Notes: generated by a model not told the origin, from the sequence alone. A DNA stretch of 64,000 nucleotides from Cymodocea nodosa (GCA_036874045.1 CM072344.1:7846501-7910500), one strand, 5' to 3'; positions 19,294 to 30,752 are shown, numbered from the stretch's first letter. Numbers and translations: made by a program.

Positions 19294-22200
19294 TTTGTGT
19301 TGCAGGAGGAAACAACATCAAAATGGATCTTGGACAGTGGAGCGTCAAGTCACATGATCGGATAGAAAAGTCTATTACAAAATTTTACAAATACCATGAA
19401 AGGAAGTGTAACATTTGGAAACAAAAGCAAAGATAAAATCATAGGTATGGGCAATGTTCAAATAACTCCTACTTGTGTTATTTCGAATGTACTATATGTA
19501 GAAAACCTAGGATTTAATTTGCTGAGTGCCATAAAACTAACTGAAAATGGATATTATGTAGTGTTTGAAGATAATGTATGCAAAATAATTGATAAAAATA
19601 CAGATGAAATTAAGTTTATTGCTAAAAGAAAAGGTTCTGTATGTATTTTATCTTTACCTTCTGGTGCAGTTGATTTAAATTCATGTTTGCTAGCTGAAAC
19701 TAGTGATGCATATCTATGGCATAGAAGGATAGGGCATATAAATATGAAACTGTTACATAAACTATCTAGAAAACATTTAGTAAGAAGTTTACCAAAGATT
19801 AAATACTCAAAGTACTTTATGTGTGATGCATGTGAGTTAGGTAAACTTCACAAAAAGTCTTTTAAATCCAAAATTGATATTTCAAGCAAGAGAGTCTTAG
19901 AACTTATACATATGGATCTATTTGGACCAACAAGAATCATGAGTCTTGGAGGTAAACGGTATGTATTTGTGTTTAGTAGATGACTTCTCTAGATACACTT
20001 GGGTATATTTTCTAGTATCTAAGACAGAAGTTTTTCAAAAATTTAAAATGTTTTGCAATTTTGTTCAAAATGAGCAGAGTGTCTCTATTCAAAAACTTAG
20101 GAGTGATCATGGAACTGAATTTGATAATGATCAAATGGATAACTATTGTAATGAGCATGACATTGATCACAAATTTTCTTTTCCAAGAGCACCGTGTCAA
20201 AATGGTGTTCTTGAGAGAAATAATAGATCACTTCAAGAAATGGCCAGAACTATGTTGAATGAACATAAGTTACCTCAAAATCTTTGGGCTGAAGCAGTAA
20301 ATACAGCTTGTTATGTTATTAACAGAAGTCATTTAAGACCTCATGTTAATAAAACTCCTTTTGAAATTATGTTTAATAGGGTTCCAAAAATTTCCTATAT
20401 GAAACCATTTGGCTGTAAGTGTTTTATTCTTAATACTAAGGATAAAAGGGATAAATTTCAAGCCAAATCGGATGAAGGAATTTTTGTAGGTTACTCTACT
20501 AGAACTAAAGCCTATAGAGTATATAACAAGACTTCTAGGACTATTGAAGAAACCCTCCATGTAAGCTTTAATGAAAATTCTCTTAGAGAATCTCAATCTA
20601 AAGCTGATAATGATGATTTGATCAATCTTCCAAAAGAGTTAGAGATCAATAAAGAGATTGATGATTTATCTGAGAAAATAAAAAATATGAACTTAAATGA
20701 TCAAACTAATGATGAAAGTGATGGACTTTCAGATGTTGATGAGAATATTGAGGAAAATCAGTGAAATTGGCGTTATTTTTCATCACATTCCATCACTCAA
20801 GTCATTGGTAATATTAATGAGGGAGTTAAAACTAGAGCTTCAGTAAATTTAAATAGTATGTGTATGTTGTTTCTATGGTGGAACCAAGGAATATACGAGA
20901 AGCATTATCTAATGAAAATTGGATAGTGGCAATGCAAGAAGAACTAAATCAATTCATCAAAAATGATGTATGGGAATTAGTCTCTCCACCAGAAAATCAG
21001 TCCATAATAGGTGCAAAGTGGATCTTTAGAAACAAAACTAACGAAACTGGTCAAGTTATAAGGAATAAAGCTAGATTAGTTGCACAATGGTATACACAGG
21101 AAGAAGGATTAGATTATGATGAAACATTTGCTCCTATGGCTAGGTTAGAAAGTATTAGAATATTATTGGCCTATGCTTGTTATATGGATTTTAAATTATA
21201 TCAAATGGATGTAAAGAGTGCATTTCTAAATGGTTTAATTAATGAAGAAGTCTATGTAAAACAACCACCTGGATTTGAAGATATTAAAAATCCTGACTTT
21301 GTGTATAAATTGAAGAAAGCCTTATATGGTGTGAAGCAAGCACCTTGATCATGGTATGAAAGATTGTCTACTTTTTTAAGAGAAAAAGGCTATATCATGG
21401 GAAAAGTGGATCATACTCTATTTATTAAGAGAGATGGTAAAGATCAGATTGTTGTTCAAATATACGTGGATGATATAATCTTTGGAGCAACCTCTGATAA
21501 GTTGATAGAAATATTCTCTAAAGAGATGACTAATCAGTTTGAAATGAGTATGATAGGAGAACTTTCATATTTTCTAGGACTTCAAATTAAGCAAATGGAT
21601 AAAAGTATATTTTTAAATCAGGAAAAATATGTAGATGAAATGCTTAAGAAATTTAATTTTAATGATACAAGGATTCGAGGAACTCCTATGAGTACTACTT
21701 TAAAGTTAGATATTGATGACATAGGAAAATTTATAGATCAAAGAAAATATAGAAATATGATTGGTTCTTTACTTTATTTGACTGCTAGTAGAACTGATAT
21801 TATGTTTGTTGTGTGTGTTTGTGCCAGATTTCAATCTAATCCTAAGGAATCACACTTAATTGCAGTTAAAAGAATATTTAGATATATACAAGGAACTAAA
21901 AATTTTGGACTGTATTATTCTAAGGATAGTTCAATAGATCTTATAGGATATACTGATGTTGATTATGCAGGATCTAAATCTAATAGAAAGAGTACCAGTG
22001 GCACATGTCAATTATTGGGAAATAATTTGGTGTCATGGTTTAGTAAAAAGCAAAACTGTGTAGCACTTTCTACTACAGAAGTTGAATATGTTGCAGCTGC
22101 ACTGTGTTGCACTCAAATTCTGTGGATAAGGCAAACTTTAGAAGATTTTAAATTATCTTATGATACAACTAAGATTTATTGTGACAGTAGTTCTGCAATA

Positions 22201-22413
22201 AATCTTTCCAAAAATCCTGTATTACATTCAAGAGCAAAGCATATAGAGGTTAGACATCATTTTCTAAGAGACAACGTAATTAAAGGAAAAATTAAAGTAG
22301 AATTTGTGTTTAGTAAAAATCAATTAGCTGATATATTTACAAAACCTTTAGACAAAAATACATTCTGCAACATTAGATTAAATTTAGGTATTTGTAGGCT
22401 ATGTGATGTGTAA
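19294..22413 (+). pseudogene. pol of element B: PR, IN, RT, RNase H (broken)
   Basis: The protease has an intact D-S-G (WILDSGASSHM) followed by the TAG at 19363-19365 that F and G share. The integrase has WHRRIGH and CDAC zinc ligands, catalytic D (HMDLFGP), D (RSDHGTEF) and E (GVLERNNR), with a one-base insertion near 19975. RT starts near 20870 and has ARLVAQWYTQEEG, QMDVKSAFLNG and YVDD at 21463-21474; a TGA at 21346 lies before the SWYERL motif. RNase H (about 21750-22400) keeps all acidic residues (YTDVDY, TTEVEY, YCDSSS, LADIFTKPL). The frame ends at TAA 22411-22413. Removing about eight lesions would be needed to read it through. Confidence 0.88.
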
Positions 22414-23257
22414 AATGCTTAAACTCCACATAAAAAGATAAATATTATTGATGATGTTGTTCACCTCATAGATATTATATACTTATGATAAATATTTAAA
22501 GTAATATCTAAACTACTACTTAAGATACTATGTATTTATTGTAAAATCATAGTAGTATCTTATTGATTTAAAGTAGTTTATCAATTTTAATGGTTTTTAC
22601 AATTTTAATGGTGTTTATTGTTTTAATTCATATATAGTAGGAATTGATTCTGGAAATCATTTTTGACGATGTCAAGATAACGGAAGTCACTTAAAAGAAA
22701 ATTTAAAAGTATAGTTATACTTAACATCTATTGTCACTACAAGTATATTTTGTATGTTGATTGAATATATTTGAAGTATATTTGTAGGGGGAGGATTAAC
22801 AATGTCGAAAACAGATTAATATAATTTAGAATACAAATCTTAGTTAATTTGAATTAATGTCCTCTTAAAATCTTGATGAAATAATTTAAAAAGACAAATA
22901 AACTATTTTAGATTCAAAGGACAAAATGATCAAATAGTTTACAATGTTCTCAAGATAATAGCATCCGAAAATTGTACTAACTAGACGTTATGTTAGATAA
23001 GGTAACGTGTAAAAATGCCTCTAGACAGCGTTTTTCTCGTTAGGTTAGTTAACTCAACGAGTTATACTTGAATATTTCAGGTACCTTGATTGAATAAACT
23101 TTATTCAATATTTATTTAATTTCTAAACCCGACTTCTCTTCACATTAAGTTATACGCCTAAAAACCCTATTTAAACACTTATTACACGGGCACTTAGGTT
23201 ATTTGTAAACTTTGTCAAGAAAATCTTTCCCACTTGTTGCTGTTACAACTTGCGACA
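22414..23257 (+). other. Post-pol spacer of element B
   Basis: Non-coding, AT-rich, about 840 bp. Relative to E, F and G it lacks about 700 bp near 22605-22622. It includes an internal polypurine tract at 22786-22795 and, close to ORF3, TTAGGTTAGTTAACTCAACG, related to the LTR motifs. Confidence 0.7.
22786..22795 (+). other. Internal polypurine tract between pol and ORF3 (B)
   Basis: AGGGGGAGGA after TATTTGT, kept at the matching place in E (38284) and G (57854). It resembles the 3' polypurine tract but no LTR follows. Confidence 0.55.
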
Positions 23258-25508
23258 ATGCTCTCCAAATTCTACAAAGGTCGTGGCAGAGGAAAAGGGA
23301 AAAGTAGAGGAGATGCAAAAGGAAAAGAAATAGAGAATGATGAAGTTCCACGTACTTGGTTCAAGAAAATATTTCGAGTGGACAAAAGGTTAGCAGAAAT
23401 TTATAGTGAATATTTCTTTCCTAAAGGTATACTAAATGAAGTTAGACAAGAACTCCAAAATACTGATGCTAGTATTACATACATGGGGATTCGAAGTATA
23501 GAATGAAATGTGCTGAGATTGCATTTTTGGAATAGTATGCAAAATATTTGGAAAAAGGTGTAGGTTCATCAAATATAACTCCTCAAACTCCTATAAATGG
23601 TACAAGACTACATGCATTTGAGGAAGAGTATGAATCAGCTATCCCTACTCCTTTATATTCAAAACAAGTACAATCAAATATTGATGTAGACAAAACAAAA
23701 GTTTACAATCTTCGAAAGGCCGTTGCAATAGAAAGTGCCTTAGAAGAATTAAAGCAGAAAACCTTTATGGAGCAATTTGAAAAGAAAACAGCAATACTTG
23801 AAAAGGAGAAACAGAAATGTTATAGAAGAAGAAAAGTTAGAAAAATTATGTCTAAGAAAATAAAGTCTATTGAAAAAGGAAAATCAGACGAAAATTTATT
23901 TACAAAGGACAATGTATGTCTAAACATTGTACCTTATTGTGCATCTGATAAACTCATCAGTTCTGAGCATACTGAAACTGATGAAGATAATGAGACTTTA
24001 TTTTCCCTTGCTAGAAAACTTGAGAAGAAATCCAAGTCAAATATGAGTTCAAGTTTTTCTATTAGTACAAGTCCTGATGATGCAGATATTGACAAATCAA
24101 AGCATCAAGCACCTGCCATCAAACAAGTTATTGCAAATATAATTGACAATGTCGAAGTAGTAACTAGTTCATAGGCTGAATTGTTTGGAGTAGCAGATAT
24201 TGAAATTGTTAAGACTCCAAAAGACTAAAAGTTAACCAGCCTTCTACGGAATCTATAAAAGCAGAGTCTGAGAATTCACAACATGAATCAATTGAATTAT
24301 CTGTTGAACAAAATGAACAATTACAGACAGATACACCGGTTGTAGAATTTGTGGAAAAATTGAACTCTGAACATTCTATAAAGACTGAACAGATGAATGT
24401 TGAGCATATTGACAATGTTCCTAACACTGTTGAAGCTGAAGAATCAAGCTTACCTAAGCAGCTTCAAGATAATATTTTGGAAGAGGAACAACATGACATT
24501 CAATTTGAAGAAGAGGTTCTTGAAGATGAATTAAACTCTGAATCACGGCTTCAGGTATCACCTGCTTTGTGTACAATATTAAACATTCAAGGTAATGCAA
24601 TTCATTTTAGATATGAAGAAGCATTGCAAAAATACAATAATCTGATTACATGTAAGATTCTGCATGCTCGTCCAATAAAATTTAGAAATTTGATGGAAAT
24701 AAGAGATCTGTTTGAGTTTCAAGGCCTCATTAAATTCTTGCCAGTAGGAATGAAATGAAAGCAATACACAAAGCTTATTGCAGCTTTTTATAGCAATCTG
24801 GTCAAGAATGGAAATTTTCTGAAAACTCAAATAAATGAACAGGAGTTTATATTGTCTCCTGAGTTTATTTTTGAAGTTTTAGGATTAAAGAATGAAGGTG
24901 TTGTTGTTACCAACAGATTGGACATGATAAGACAATTGGAATGGAACATTCAATCTTTATCAAAAATTCCAGATGTATATTCTGAAATGAGATTAATGGA
25001 AAATCTAAATGTAGAGGCAAGGTTTATTGCAAATATATTGCATGCAAATTTATTTCAGAGAGTTGGACACAACTTGGAAGTCAACAGAAGCTATTTATAT
25101 GCAACTTATGACCTACTGAATAGAATTCAAATAAATTGGTTTAATGTATTTATGTCTCAACTATAGCATATGAGTTCAAAGTTTTTTTATGATGATGCTG
25201 TATGTAGAATCCTTGCAAGCCAATTGACTTTATCTGACTAGCCCTCTAAAACTAAAGGCATGAGAGCATTTAGTGTCAAATATTTGCAAAAATTCCAGGC
25301 CATGCATAAACCTCAACGACAACAACAACAACAACCTGATATAGACCATATACAACCACAACAACAAAGTTATTCAGTTCAAGCAGAACATCAAACCCAG
25401 CTACCTCCTAACTTAGATGCAGTGTTTAACGACATCAGAAATGATATTAGGCATCTAGGAGATAAAATATGTAATGCTATAAGTGATATACTTAAGAGGG
25501 GTCGATAA
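23258..25508 (+). pseudogene. ORF3 of element B (envelope-position reading frame, broken)
   Basis: About 750 codons when read across breaks. The ATG at 23258 starts MLSKFYKGRGRGKGKSRG, a basic Gly/Arg/Lys head like an RNA-binding or nuclear-localising segment. It continues with PRTWFKKIFRVDKRLAEIY, a Lys/Glu-rich coiled-coil zone with a very basic RRRKVRKIM, a long acidic low-complexity middle, then a globular part (about 24560-25250) with RPIKFRNLMEIRDL, a W-x9-FYSNLVKNG motif and FILSPEFIFEVLGL. The last resembles the 'putative plant transposon protein' domain as I remember it. It ends with Gln repeats and a helix (NDIRHLGDKI). I see no signal peptide or transmembrane helix. A 17-base loss near 23490, TAG codons and frameshifts break it. 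Function unknown. Confidence 0.75.
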
Positions 25509-25991
25509 CTGTTTTTGTTTGTTTCTGAATACAAAATGTAATGTTTGTATTACTTGTTTGATTGATTGAACAATACATTTTTCTGTAAATGTGCTCAATT
25601 ATTATTCTTATTTACAGAAAGAGTTGTTGTAATTATATCTCTTATATATATATATATTCTCTATAATTATCTTTTTGATTAATGACAAAAAGGGGGAGAA
25701 ATATTATAAAAAGATGATTATGATCTTAATTGCATATATATATTATAAAAGGAGATGCTATTTAATGGTTATTGTAATCTGACAGATGATAATTAGAAAA
25801 CCGATACTTATATAATTATTGACATCTGAGAGTTTTAGTTCTGAGAGCTAAAATTTACACAAACAATAGAAATAAGCTTAAGTGAATTTAAGTCAACAAA
25901 CAAGTTTGTTGAATTAAAAGTTAACCCAACGAAGGTGCTTTGTTGAGTTAAACATATTTCATAATTGATTTAATATGGCTTTGTCATCATC
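25509..25991 (+). other. 3' untranslated part of element B
   Basis: AT-rich, no gene. It contains a decoy purine tract near 25690 (AAAAAGGGGGAGA, 300 bases before the true one) and a stretch TTAACCCAACGAAGG related to the LTR motifs. Confidence 0.7.
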
Positions 25992-26005
25992 AAAAAGGGG
26001 GAGAT
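25992..26005 (+). other. Polypurine tract of element B
   Basis: AAAAAGGGGGAGAT directly before the LTR start; primes plus-strand DNA. Confidence 0.88.
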
Positions 26006-27192
26006 TGTTGAGTATTTTTGTTTTGATGATGTGTGCTGAATGAAAATAGTCATATTTGCTCAATTACTATTGCTTGTGAAAAGAAATTAAAATCATGAAT
26101 CAATACAGAAAAAGCTTACTAATATAAATACTTGTCTGTATTGGATCTGAAGTTAATTACTAGTCATTTCGTTGCATTAATTTCTCATTTAACTAAACAT
26201 TAAGTTAACGTGTGTTTTTATTGAAAAGCATGATATGTTTTAAAGTTATATCTTCTATATCATGAACAGTGCACGTTTAGACAACTCGTTAAGTTAGAGT
26301 TTTGTTTGTATAGAGGTCACGTGAGAACTCGTTAAGTTAGAAGCTTAAAGGTTAAAATAGGTCACGTGATAACTCGTTAAGTTAATGAGTAAAAGAAGAG
26401 ACGAACTCGTTAAGTTAGTGTTATACACGTGATGAAATTATAAGTTACGAATGTTGTATTGTATCACATGAGGTGCACATGTTTAACTCGTTAAGTTAAC
26501 ATAACTAAACGTGCTGAGTTGCTATATTGAACACTAAGGCAACGCATTAGGATAGCGTTATAAACTTAAGTTGTTATTTTTGCACGTGGTAAAATTCTTA
26601 TTATAAAAACATTTGTTTATTACTGAATCAGTGAGTTAAAGTTTTTTCGGAGACTTACAGTCGTAACTATCCGAAAGGTAACTTAAGTCATGTTTTCAGG
26701 TCTTGACACGTGTCTCACTAGTTTTATGATATAAAGAGTTTTTCAGTGACTTACAACTATAACTATCCGAAACTTAAACTGTTTTCGGTGAGTTATCATT
26801 TAACCTTCCGAAAGAAAGGTTAAGCTAGTTCGTTGAGTTAGCATAACACCACGGACTTAGTTCGTTGAGTTAGCTACAACACTTGTTACGTGAAATGGTA
26901 TATGAGGAACTCTTTAAGTTAGAAACGTTAAGTTATATATATACTTGTGTCACTCGTTTAGTTAACATTAAAGTAACGACTTATTATTACACTCGATGGA
27001 AAATTCTTTAGATGAGAAAGTTTATTTTGCAGGAAATTTTTTAGAGATCCAGGACCGATGATTAAAGAAAAATTCGAAATATAAACGTGGGTTGGAACAT
27101 GTGTGTTTCGATGAAGGAAAAAGAAAAGACGTGGAGAAGTGGAAAACTGGTAGAGGTTAAACGTGAAAGATATGCATGAAATGAAGATACGG

Positions 27193-27200
27193 TATAAAAG
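27193..27200 (+). promoter_or_regulatory. TATA box of the B/C shared LTR
   Basis: TATAAAAG, about 600 bases from the LTR end. The U3 upstream has multiple CACGTG and AACTCGTTAAGTTA copies. Confidence 0.55.
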
Positions 27201-27216
27201 GCATAGAATTCTCATT

Positions 27217-27343
27217 GATCAAATTATCCTTGCACACAAAAAGAAAAACCTTTTCAAAGATCAAACCACTCCTACACACCAAAAGAAAAATCTTTTCAAG
27301 GATCAAACTATCCCTGCACACCAAAAGAAAAATCTTTTTTAGG
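27217..27343 (+). repeat. Three 42-bp tandem units in the LTR leader, with a 72-codon open frame
   Basis: GATCAAA starts recur at 27217, 27259 and 27301. The frame 27215-27433 (MIKLSLHTKRK...) crosses the array, and because 42 is 14 codons the repeat keeps phase. It reads LHTKRK(I/T)F(S/F)(K/R)IK. The same frame of the same length exists at 32758-32976. Confidence 0.75.
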
Positions 27344-27802
27344 GATCAAAAACACCTCTTCGGGGAAAATCTCTCAAGTGGAAGAAAATTCAGTGAAGCA
27401 GAAAAGGTTAAATTTATGTCGTTGAAGATTTGAAGTATCAAGTGAAAGCAAATTCGGTGAAGTAGAGAAAGATAAGATATTCGTCACTAAAGAATTGCTG
27501 AAGAAGAAAAAGAAGAAGAAGAAAGAACTCAAACAGGGAGAAAAGTTTTAAATTCCACAAATTAGTTTTCTCTGTTTGTAGTTATGAAATTGTTTAGATG
27601 ATACATGGTATCGAGTTATAATTGCATCTACAATTTCTGAGGAGAATTGAATTGTATATTGTAATTGAAACGTTGAATAAAAATGATTTTATGAAAACAA
27701 TGTCTCGACTTGTTTTTGAGTTTTAAAGTTTCAATTATATATTGGAAAATATTAAAAATACACAATTCACCCCCCTCTTGTGTAGCCATACGATCCTACA
27801 AG

Positions 27803-27814
27803 TGGTATCAAAGT
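27803..27814 (+). other. Primer-binding site of element C
   Basis: TGGTATCAAAGT, two bases from the LTR end; two mismatches to the canonical site. Confidence 0.85.
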
Positions 27815-28000
27815 TTTGTTAATAATCTTTGATATAAAATCGATACCAACTTATTTAATATCATTGCTTATTCTACCTTCCTTGTTTTTAAACAGAAATT
27901 AATATCTAAGCATACGTTTAACTTTGTTGATTTAAGGCTCAAGTTGTTTTAAAGTTTTTAGATTGTTTAAAACCAAATAGGTTGAAAAATCTAAGGTAAA

Positions 28001-28088
28001 ATGGCTACTGGAAATGGTAATTTTTCTTTATATGAAGGCCAAAATCTTAATCGTCCTCCTTTATTTGATGGAATACATTTTGAATATT
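28001..28088 (+). pseudogene. gag stub of element C
   Basis: The ATG at 28001 begins MATGNGNFSLYEG and follows the family sequence to DGIHFEY, where the deletion junction lies. The open frame continues to 28228 through non-gag sequence only because the junction and the 45-base duplication keep it open (the 45-base period is 15 codons). Without the capsid core or zinc knuckle it cannot work as gag. Confidence 0.85.
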
Positions 28089-28166
28089 TGTTAAGTTTAG
28101 CATGTGTGTTGTTTTCGGAACTTTTCAAAGCTTTGTTAAGTTTAGCATGTGTGTTGTTTTCGGAAC
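28087..28166 (+). repeat. Direct duplication (35 bp, period 45) at the element C deletion junction
   Basis: TTTGTTAAGTTTAGCATGTG begins at 28087 and again at 28132. G has a single copy (58023 region), so the duplication formed with or after the deletion. Confidence 0.85.
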
Positions 28167-28485
28167 GTTTCAGTTGGAAGCATCTGAAACTTGTTTTAAG
28201 TGTACTAACTAGACGTTATGTTAAATAAGGTAACATGTAAAACTACCTCTAGACAGCGTTTTACTCGTTAGGTTAGTTAACTCAACGAGTTATACTTGAA
28301 TATTTCAGGTACCTCGATTGAATAAACTTTATTCAATATTTATTTAATTTCTAAACCCGACTTCTCTTCAGGTTGAGTTATACGCCTAAAAACCCTATTT
28401 AAACAATTATTACACGGGTACTTAGGTTATTTGTAAACTTTGTCAAGAAAATATTTCCCGCTTGTTGCTGTTACAACCTACGACG

Positions 28486-30752
28486 ATGGTCTCCAAGTTC
28501 TACAAAGGTTGTGGCAGAGGAAAAGGCAAAAGCAAAAGAGATGCAAAAGGAAAAGAAAGAGAGAATGATGAAGTTCCACGTACTTGGTTCAAGAAAATAT
28601 TTCAAGTGGACAAAATGTTAGCAGAAATTTATAGTGAATATTTCTTTCCTGACTGAATGAAGTTAGACAAGAACTTCAAGATACTGAGGCAAATATTACA
28701 TACATGGGTATTCATAGTAAATTTGATAGAGAATACAGAATGAAGTGTGCTGAGATTGCATTTTTGGAACAGTATGCAAAATATTTGGAAAAAGGTGTAG
28801 GTTCATCAAATAGAACTCCTTAAACTCCTATAAACGGTACAAGACTACATGCATTTGAGGAAGAGCATGAATCAGCTATCCCTACTCCTTTATATTCAAA
28901 ACAAGTAGAATCAGATATTACTATAGACAAAACAAAAGTTGACAGTCTTCGAAAGGCCATTGCAATAGAAAGTGCCTTAGAAGAATTAAAGCAGAAAACT
29001 TTTATGGAGTAATTTGAAAAGAAAATAGCAATACTTGAAAAGGAGAAACAGAATTGTTATAGAAGAAAGAAAGTTAGAAAAATTATGTCTAAGGAAACAA
29101 AGTCTATTGAAAAAGTAAAATCAAATGAAAATTTATTTCCAAAGGACAATGTATGTCTAGACATTGTACCTTATTGTGCATCTGATAAACTCATCAGTTC
29201 CGAACACACTGAAATTGATGAAGATAATGAGACTTTATTTTCCCTTGTTAGAAAGCTTGAGAAGAAATACAAGTCAAATATGAGCTCAAGTTTTTCTATT
29301 AGTACAAGTCCTGATGATGCAGAAATTGACAAATCAGAGTATCAGGCACCTAACATTGAACAAGTTATTACAGATATAATTGATAATGTTGAAGCAATAA
29401 CTAGTTCACAGGCTGAATTGTCTAGAGTAGTAGATATTGAAAATGTTAAGACTCTAGAAGAGCTAAAAGTTAACTAGCCTTCTACAGAATCTATAGAAGC
29501 AGAGTCTGAGAATTCACAACATGAATCAATGGAATTATCTGTTGAACAAAATGGACAATTACAGACAGATACACCGGTTGTAGAATTTGTGGAAAAATTG
29601 AACTTTGAACATTTTATAAAGACTGAACAAATGAATGTTGAGCATATTGACAATGTTCCTAACATTGTTGAAGCTGAAGAATCAAGCTTACCTAAGCGGC
29701 TTCAAGATAATATTTTGGAAGAGGAACAACATGACATTCATTTTGAAGAAGAGGTTCCTGAAGATGAATTAAACTTTGAATCACGGCTTCAGGCATCACC
29801 TTCTCTGTGTACAATATTAAAAATTCAAGGTAATGCAATTCATTTTAGATCTAAAGAAGTATTGCAGAAATACAATAATCTGATTACACGTCAGATTCTA
29901 CATGCTCGTCCAATAAAATTCAGAAATTTGATGGAAATAAGAGATCTATTTAAGTTTCAAGGCCTCATTAAATTCTTGCTAGTAGGAACGAAATGGAAGT
30001 AATACATAGAGCTTATTGAAGCTTTTTATAGCAATCTAGTCAAGATTGGAAATTTTTTGAAAACTCAAATAACTGAACAAGAGTTTATATCATCCTCTCT
30101 TGAGTTAATTTTTGAAGTGTTAGGATTTAAGAATGAAGGTGTTGTTGTTACAAACAGATTTGACATGATCAGACAACTGGAATGGAACATTAAGTCTTTA
30201 TCAAAAATTCCAGATGTATATTCTGAAATGAGATTAATGGAAAATATGAATGCAAAGGCAAGGTTTATTGCGAATATACTGCATGCAAATTTATTTCAGA
30301 GAGTTGGACACAATTTGGAAGCCAGCAGAAGCTGTTTATATGCAACTTATGGCCTGCTGAATAGAATTCAAATAAATTGGTTTGATGTTTTTATGTCTCA
30401 AATACAGCATATGAGTTCAAATTTATTTTATGGTGATACTGTGTGTAGAATCCTTGCAAGCCAATTGTCTTTATCCGACAGGCCCTCTGAAACTAATGGC
30501 ATGAGAGCATTTAGTGTTAAAGAATTGCAGAAATTCCAGGCTATGCATAAACCTCAATGACAACAACAACAACAACCTGATTATATAGACCATATACAAC
30601 AACAACAACAAAGTTATTCAGTTCAAGCAGAACATCAAACCTAGCTACCTCTTGACTTAGATGCAGTGCTTAACGACATCAGAAATGATATTAGGCATCT
30701 AGGAGATAAAATATGTAATACTATAAGTGATATACTTAGGAGGGGTCGATAA
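28486..30752 (+). pseudogene. ORF3 of element C (best-preserved copy for the C-terminal half)
   Basis: The ATG at 28486 gives MVSKFYKGCGRGKGKSK. Frame breaks come from a short loss near 28650 (sisters have a Glu-Gly-Ile-Leu stretch), a stop near 28823 (CTT TAA ACT), TAA in the EQFEKK region near 29010, TAG near 29475 and TAA at 30000-30002. The block 30057-30560 is open and holds SLELIFEVLGFKNEGVVVTNRF, MRLMENMNAKARFIANILHANL and YATYGLLNRIQINWFDVF. C keeps CAG near 30406 and AGG near 30481, where B and E have TAG. It ends after a CAA-repeat (Gln) tract and the helix of the family at TAA 30750-30752. Confidence 0.75.

Larger units (their letters stand above)
13414..27800 (+). mobile_element. 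Element B: nearly full-length SIRE-type copia element with ORF3 (family S)
   Basis: 14.4 kb, including a 1.68-kb solo LTR nested in its 5' LTR. The order is 5' LTR, PBS, gag, PR-IN-RT-RNase H, spacer, ORF3, polypurine tract, 3' LTR. The left flank CTTGG is known. The right LTR is followed not by host DNA but by a PBS and the gag start of element C, so no duplication can be scored. The two LTRs belong to different subgroups, which points to a recombinant element. Confidence 0.9.
26006..27800 (+). repeat. S LTR shared by B (3' LTR) and C (5' LTR)
   Basis: 1795 bp, with a polypurine tract on its left and a PBS on its right. It has three 42-bp units in the leader and the text CTCGATGGAAAATTC. 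These features are shared with the solo LTR at 31549-33334 but not with the 5' LTR of B. Confidence 0.92.

Noticed and set aside
24209..24427. Cysteine/serine-rich minus-strand frames opposite ORF3 (24209, 29474, 59233)
   Set aside because: Antisense shadows of the acidic ORF3 middle (Glu codons read as Phe/Ser); conserved only because ORF3 is.
23258..25508. ORF3 as a classical membrane envelope gene
   Set aside because: No hydrophobic signal or anchor segment is visible in any copy; position alone is not enough.
25640..25670. CRISPR-like or microsatellite locus in the (TA)n runs after ORF3
   Set aside because: Simple TATATA runs in untranslated AT-rich DNA, no spacer structure; a plant nuclear context.
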